40,491 nucleotides of DNA, taken from the NCBI GenBank assembly GCA_945888705.1, contig CAMDAQ010000008.1, forward strand, positions 1 through 40,491. Reading direction: 5' to 3'. How positions within the stretch are numbered: the stretch's first letter is position 1; each line of letters begins with the position of its first letter. Shown here one piece after another: positions 37,750 to 40,491 of the stretch. Position numbers and translations under genes: made by a program. This DNA comes from Singulisphaera sp. GP187. Lineage in GTDB: Bacteria; Planctomycetota; Phycisphaerae; Phycisphaerales; SM1A02. Under the pieces are notes generated by a model. The model saw nothing but the letters and a program-made list of their open reading frames with translations, was not told the origin of the DNA and did no database searches.

Positions 37750-39023
37750 CCGTGCCGGCCGAGGCTGACCTGTGCATCGTCGGCGCCGGGGCCGCGGGCT
37801 TGATGGCAGCCGTCGCCGCGGGGCGGTCGATGCAGGCGAACGGCGCACCGGGCACGATCGTCGCGCTCGACGGCGCGAAGACGCTCGGGGCCAAGATCCT
37901 CGTCGCCGGAGGCGGCCGATGCAACGTCACGCATTGGCGGGTCACCGAATCGGAGTACGCGGTCAACCGGCCGGCCGTGCGCAGTGTGCTGAGGCGTTTC
38001 GGCGCCGACGAAACCGTGCGGTTCTTCGCCGAGCTCGGCGTGGAGCTCAAGCGCGAGGACACCGGAAAGCTCTTCCCCGTCACCGACAGCGCGCGCACGG
38101 TGCTCAACGCGCTGCTGAGGGCGGTCGAGGATGCAGGCGCAACGATTGTGCACCCTGCCCGCGTCACGGGCGTGAGCCGCAGCGAGCAGGGCTTCACGAT
38201 CACGGGCGAGTGGGGCTCGATGCGTGCCGCGCGCGTGATCCTGGCCACAGGCGGCATGGCGCTGCCGCGCAGCGGATCGGATGGAGCCGGCTACGAATTC
38301 GCGCGGGCGCTGGGCCACACGCTCACGCCAGCGATCAGGCCTGCGCTCGTGCCGCTCACGCTGCCGAGCGGGCACTGGATCACCGAACTCAGCGGGCTGA
38401 CCGTGCACGCGGAGCTTGTCCTTCGCGGGCCGACCGGCAAGCGCCTCGTGCATTTCGCCAACAGCACGCTGTGCACGCACTTCGGCCTCAGCGGCCCGAG
38501 CGTGCTCGACATCAGTCGCTACCTCCTCGATGCGCGCGATCGCGAACCGGGAACGACGCTCAGCCTGAACTGGATGCCCGGCGAAACGCCCGAAGCGGCC
38601 GACGCGTGGCTCCTGGCTGCGAAGGGCCGAGGCCTCCTGTCCGTGCTGCGCGAACGACTGCCTGAGCGCCTCGCACGAGCGATCCTGGTGCAAGCCCGAC
38701 TCGCGCCCGATGCCACGGTGCAGCAGACGCCGCGCGAGGCTCGTCGGACCCTCTTCGAACTGCTCGTCGCCACGAGCCTGCCGATCGAGGGCGACCGTGG
38801 ATTCACGCACGCGGAAGTCACGGCCGGAGGCGTGCCGATCGAGGAAGTCGACCTTGGTTCGATGGAGAGCCAGCGTTGTCCGGGGCTGTTCCTCTGCGGC
38901 GAGGTCCTTGACGTGGATGGTCGAATCGGCGGCTTCAACTTCCAGTGGGCCTGGGCGACCGGTTGGATCGCAGGCCAAGCCGCGGCGCGGGCGATCGCGC
39001 CGATCCCCCAGCCCACGGGCTGA
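37746..39023 (+). CDS. HI0933/BaiN-type FAD-dependent oxidoreductase
   Basis: 'LCIVGAGAAGLMAAVAAG', 'LGAKILVAGGGRCNVTH', 'FTHAEVTAGGVPIEEVDLGSMESQRCPGLFLCGEVLDVDGRIGGFNFQWAWATGWIAG'. GTG start. Confidence 0.95.
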   Translation: MTVPAEADLCIVGAGAAGLMAAVAAGRSMQANGAPGTIVALDGAKTLGAKILVAGGGRCNVTHWRVTESEYAVNRPAVRSVLRRFGADETVRFFAELGVELKREDTGKLFPVTDSARTVLNALLRAVEDAGATIVHPARVTGVSRSEQGFTITGEWGSMRAARVILATGGMALPRSGSDGAGYEFARALGHTLTPAIRPALVPLTLPSGHWITELSGLTVHAELVLRGPTGKRLVHFANSTLCTHFGLSGPSVLDISRYLLDARDREPGTTLSLNWMPGETPEAADAWLLAAKGRGLLSVLRERLPERLARAILVQARLAPDATVQQTPREARRTLFELLVATSLPIEGDRGFTHAEVTAGGVPIEEVDLGSMESQRCPGLFLCGEVLDVDGRIGGFNFQWAWATGWIAGQAAARAIAPIPQPTG

Positions 39024-39026
39024 CGC

Positions 39027-39473
39027 TCAGAGCGCGGCGGCAAGCAGCGTGCGCAGGCGATGGCATGCCTCGTGGACCGCAGCACCATCGGCGGCGATCG
39101 ATGGATCGCGCATGCACGCTCGGTATCCGTCGGCAAGCCCCCACGCAGCCAGATCGTCGCGATCCGCGCGGCGCGGCACGAGATGCATGTGCAGGTGGCG
39201 CGCACTCTCGCCGAAGGCGATCGAATAGACCCGATCGACGCCCAGCGCCCGCTTCATGCACGCAGCGATGCGCGCATGCAGCACGCCGAAGCGCGCCGCG
39301 TCCTCGTCACTGAGGTCGGCCACGCCGCCGACATGATCCACCGCATCCAGCCGCAGCCAACCCGCGAGCGGACTCGGCTCAGGATGATGGATCACAAGGA
39401 AGCGGCCATCGGTCCAGAGCACGTGCCCTGCCGCTCGCGCCGCAACGTGCTGCTCGCAGACCGCGCAGTTCAC
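39027..39473 (-). CDS. HIT family protein
   Basis: HIT motif 'RHLHMHLVPR' plus 'CAVCEQ' N-terminus. Confidence 0.88.
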   Translation of the reverse strand: MNCAVCEQHVAARAAGHVLWTDGRFLVIHHPEPSPLAGWLRLDAVDHVGGVADLSDEDAARFGVLHARIAACMKRALGVDRVYSIAFGESARHLHMHLVPRRADRDDLAAWGLADGYRACMRDPSIAADGAAVHEACHRLRTLLAAAL

Positions 39474-39754
39474 TTGGTTCCCTTGGGGCCGCCGCCCTCG
39501 AGGTACTTCTCGCGGATCGCTTCCTCAAGATCGACGCCCGCGATGTTGGCCAGCGTGCACATCCACGCCAGGCAGTCGGCGAACTCCTCGCGAAGGTTCG
39601 CCGGGTCCGGCTCGCCGCGCTCAAGCTTGCCGAGCGCATGGGCGAGCTCGCCGAACTCCTCGGCGAACCACAGGAAGGTCTTGCCCGCACCGCGCGCACT
39701 GTCCGTGGCGTAGTAGCGGTCGTGGATCAGCTTCTGGAACTCGGCTATGCGCAT
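39470..39754 (-). CDS. MazG-like nucleotide pyrophosphohydrolase
   Basis: 'WFAEEFGELAHALGK...REEFADCLAWMCTLANIAGVDLEEAIREKY' (EExxE...ExxD). Confidence 0.9.
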   Translation of the reverse strand: MRIAEFQKLIHDRYYATDSARGAGKTFLWFAEEFGELAHALGKLERGEPDPANLREEFADCLAWMCTLANIAGVDLEEAIREKYLEGGGPKGTK

Positions 39755-39809
39755 CCGCGGACTCTACGCGGCGCCGTTCGCGGTCGTCGTTGCGCTCCCT
39801 CGCGATCGT

Positions 39810-39987
39810 GCGCTCGTCCGTTCGCTTCCTCGGGTCCCTGCCGCGCGAAGGCGCGACGTTGCAAGTTCTGCAATCTTGACCCCCGAAAGTGACTTCGGAG
39901 TGATGTCAACGAGGAGTGTTCTACAGGGTGACGTACGCGGTGCGTGCCAGCGCTCGTCCTCCCGCGACCTCGGGTCCCAGCCGCGCG
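39810..39987. repeat. Two imperfect 38-bp direct repeats in the intergenic region beside the tRNA
   Basis: 39810-39847 and 39950-39987 match at 32/38 positions by manual alignment (gcgctcgtcc...cctcgggtccc.gccgcgcg). Confidence 0.7.
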
Positions 39988-40103
39988 GACGAGCACGGCA
40001 CTACGCGATTGCTTCCCTGCGGCCGTCGCGGAAAGGGGGCGCCGGCCGCGAACCATCAGCGGCGGCCTCAGCTCATCGACGCGCTCAGCGCATCGAACCA
40101 AAA

Positions 40104-40177
40104 CGTCCTGGGCGGGACTTGAACCCACAGCCTTCGCCTTCGGAGGGCGACGCTCTATCCAATTGAGCTACCAAGAC
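40104..40177 (-). tRNA. tRNA-Arg(CCG)
   Basis: GTCTTGGTAGCTCAATTGGATAGAGCGTCGCCCTCCGAAGGCGAAGGCTGTGGGTTCAAGTCCCGCCCAGGACG; acceptor, anticodon (TCGCC/GGCGA) and T arms pair; anticodon CCG. Confidence 0.96.
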
Positions 40178-40232
40178 AACGAACGGACAAGGACTGTACC
40201 AAGGCCCCCACCGATCGCGCTAGCCTTGCCGC

Positions 40233-40491
40233 GTGCCCGGCACGGATGCTGTCCAACGCCCCGGATCGAGCGAGTGCCGCGCGCCGTCTGCGCGCGCGCA
40301 GACCTGGGCGCTCCACACGATCACCTGTGTGAATTCGCTGGGCACCGGCGTGCTTTGGAACGGGCTGAGCTTCCTGGTCGAGCGCGAGTACGCCTACACG
40401 CGGCAGGAGACGCTGGCCCTGTACGTCGGCACCGCGCTGGCCTACGCCGTCGCGGCATGGTGGACGGGATCGCTGCTGCGGCGGCTGGGCA
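40233..40491 (+). CDS. Membrane protein N-terminus, possibly an MFS-type transporter, 3'-truncated by window edge
   Basis: GTG start, open frame to window end: 'TWALHTITCVNSLGTGVLWNGLSFLVEREYAYTRQETLALYVGTALAYAVAAWWTGSLLRRLG'. Confidence 0.65.
   Translation, partial: MPGTDAVQRPGSSECRAPSARAQTWALHTITCVNSLGTGVLWNGLSFLVEREYAYTRQETLALYVGTALAYAVAAWWTGSLLRRLG

Noticed and set aside
37029-38978. 649-aa minus-strand ORF opposite M14 and flavoprotein genes
   Set aside because: Shadow ORF crossing a gene boundary.

Overview
High-GC bacterial window. PEP-CTERM-like C-terminus, a fused SecDF and the overall gene content suggest Planctomycetes/Phycisphaerae (inference, not proven). Most of it is compact housekeeping DNA: a ChlI-like AAA + VWA pair, a DASH-type cryptochrome/photolyase, HDAC-like and LysM proteins, secDF-yajC-tgt-rhomboid-NUDIX, an MlaF/MlaD-like pair, OmpA lipoprotein, prepilin peptidase, xseAB/recG, an ABC transporter with a DUF3299-like partner, two tandem M14 peptidases, a HI0933/BaiN-type flavoprotein, HIT, MazG-like and a complete tRNA-Arg(CCG). 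The stretch ~6.44-13.96 kb looks like an accessory island. It has two degraded tyrosine-integrase pieces sharing an exact 41-bp block (one lacking the catalytic Tyr), an orphan AbiEi-like regulator with a perfect inverted repeat just upstream, a DUF4143 ATPase preceded by a 26-bp direct repeat, a GNAT-AAA+ fusion, and a structured ~528-bp intergenic region with two tRNA-3'-end-like fragments. Outside the island the most notable signals are a tandem M14 pair in which the first copy has lost every catalytic position I could align, a RuvB-like membrane-anchored ATPase with degenerate Walker motifs, and an ABC permease with a His-rich loop next to a DUF3299-like protein. All homology calls are from reading the sequence; no database search was run.
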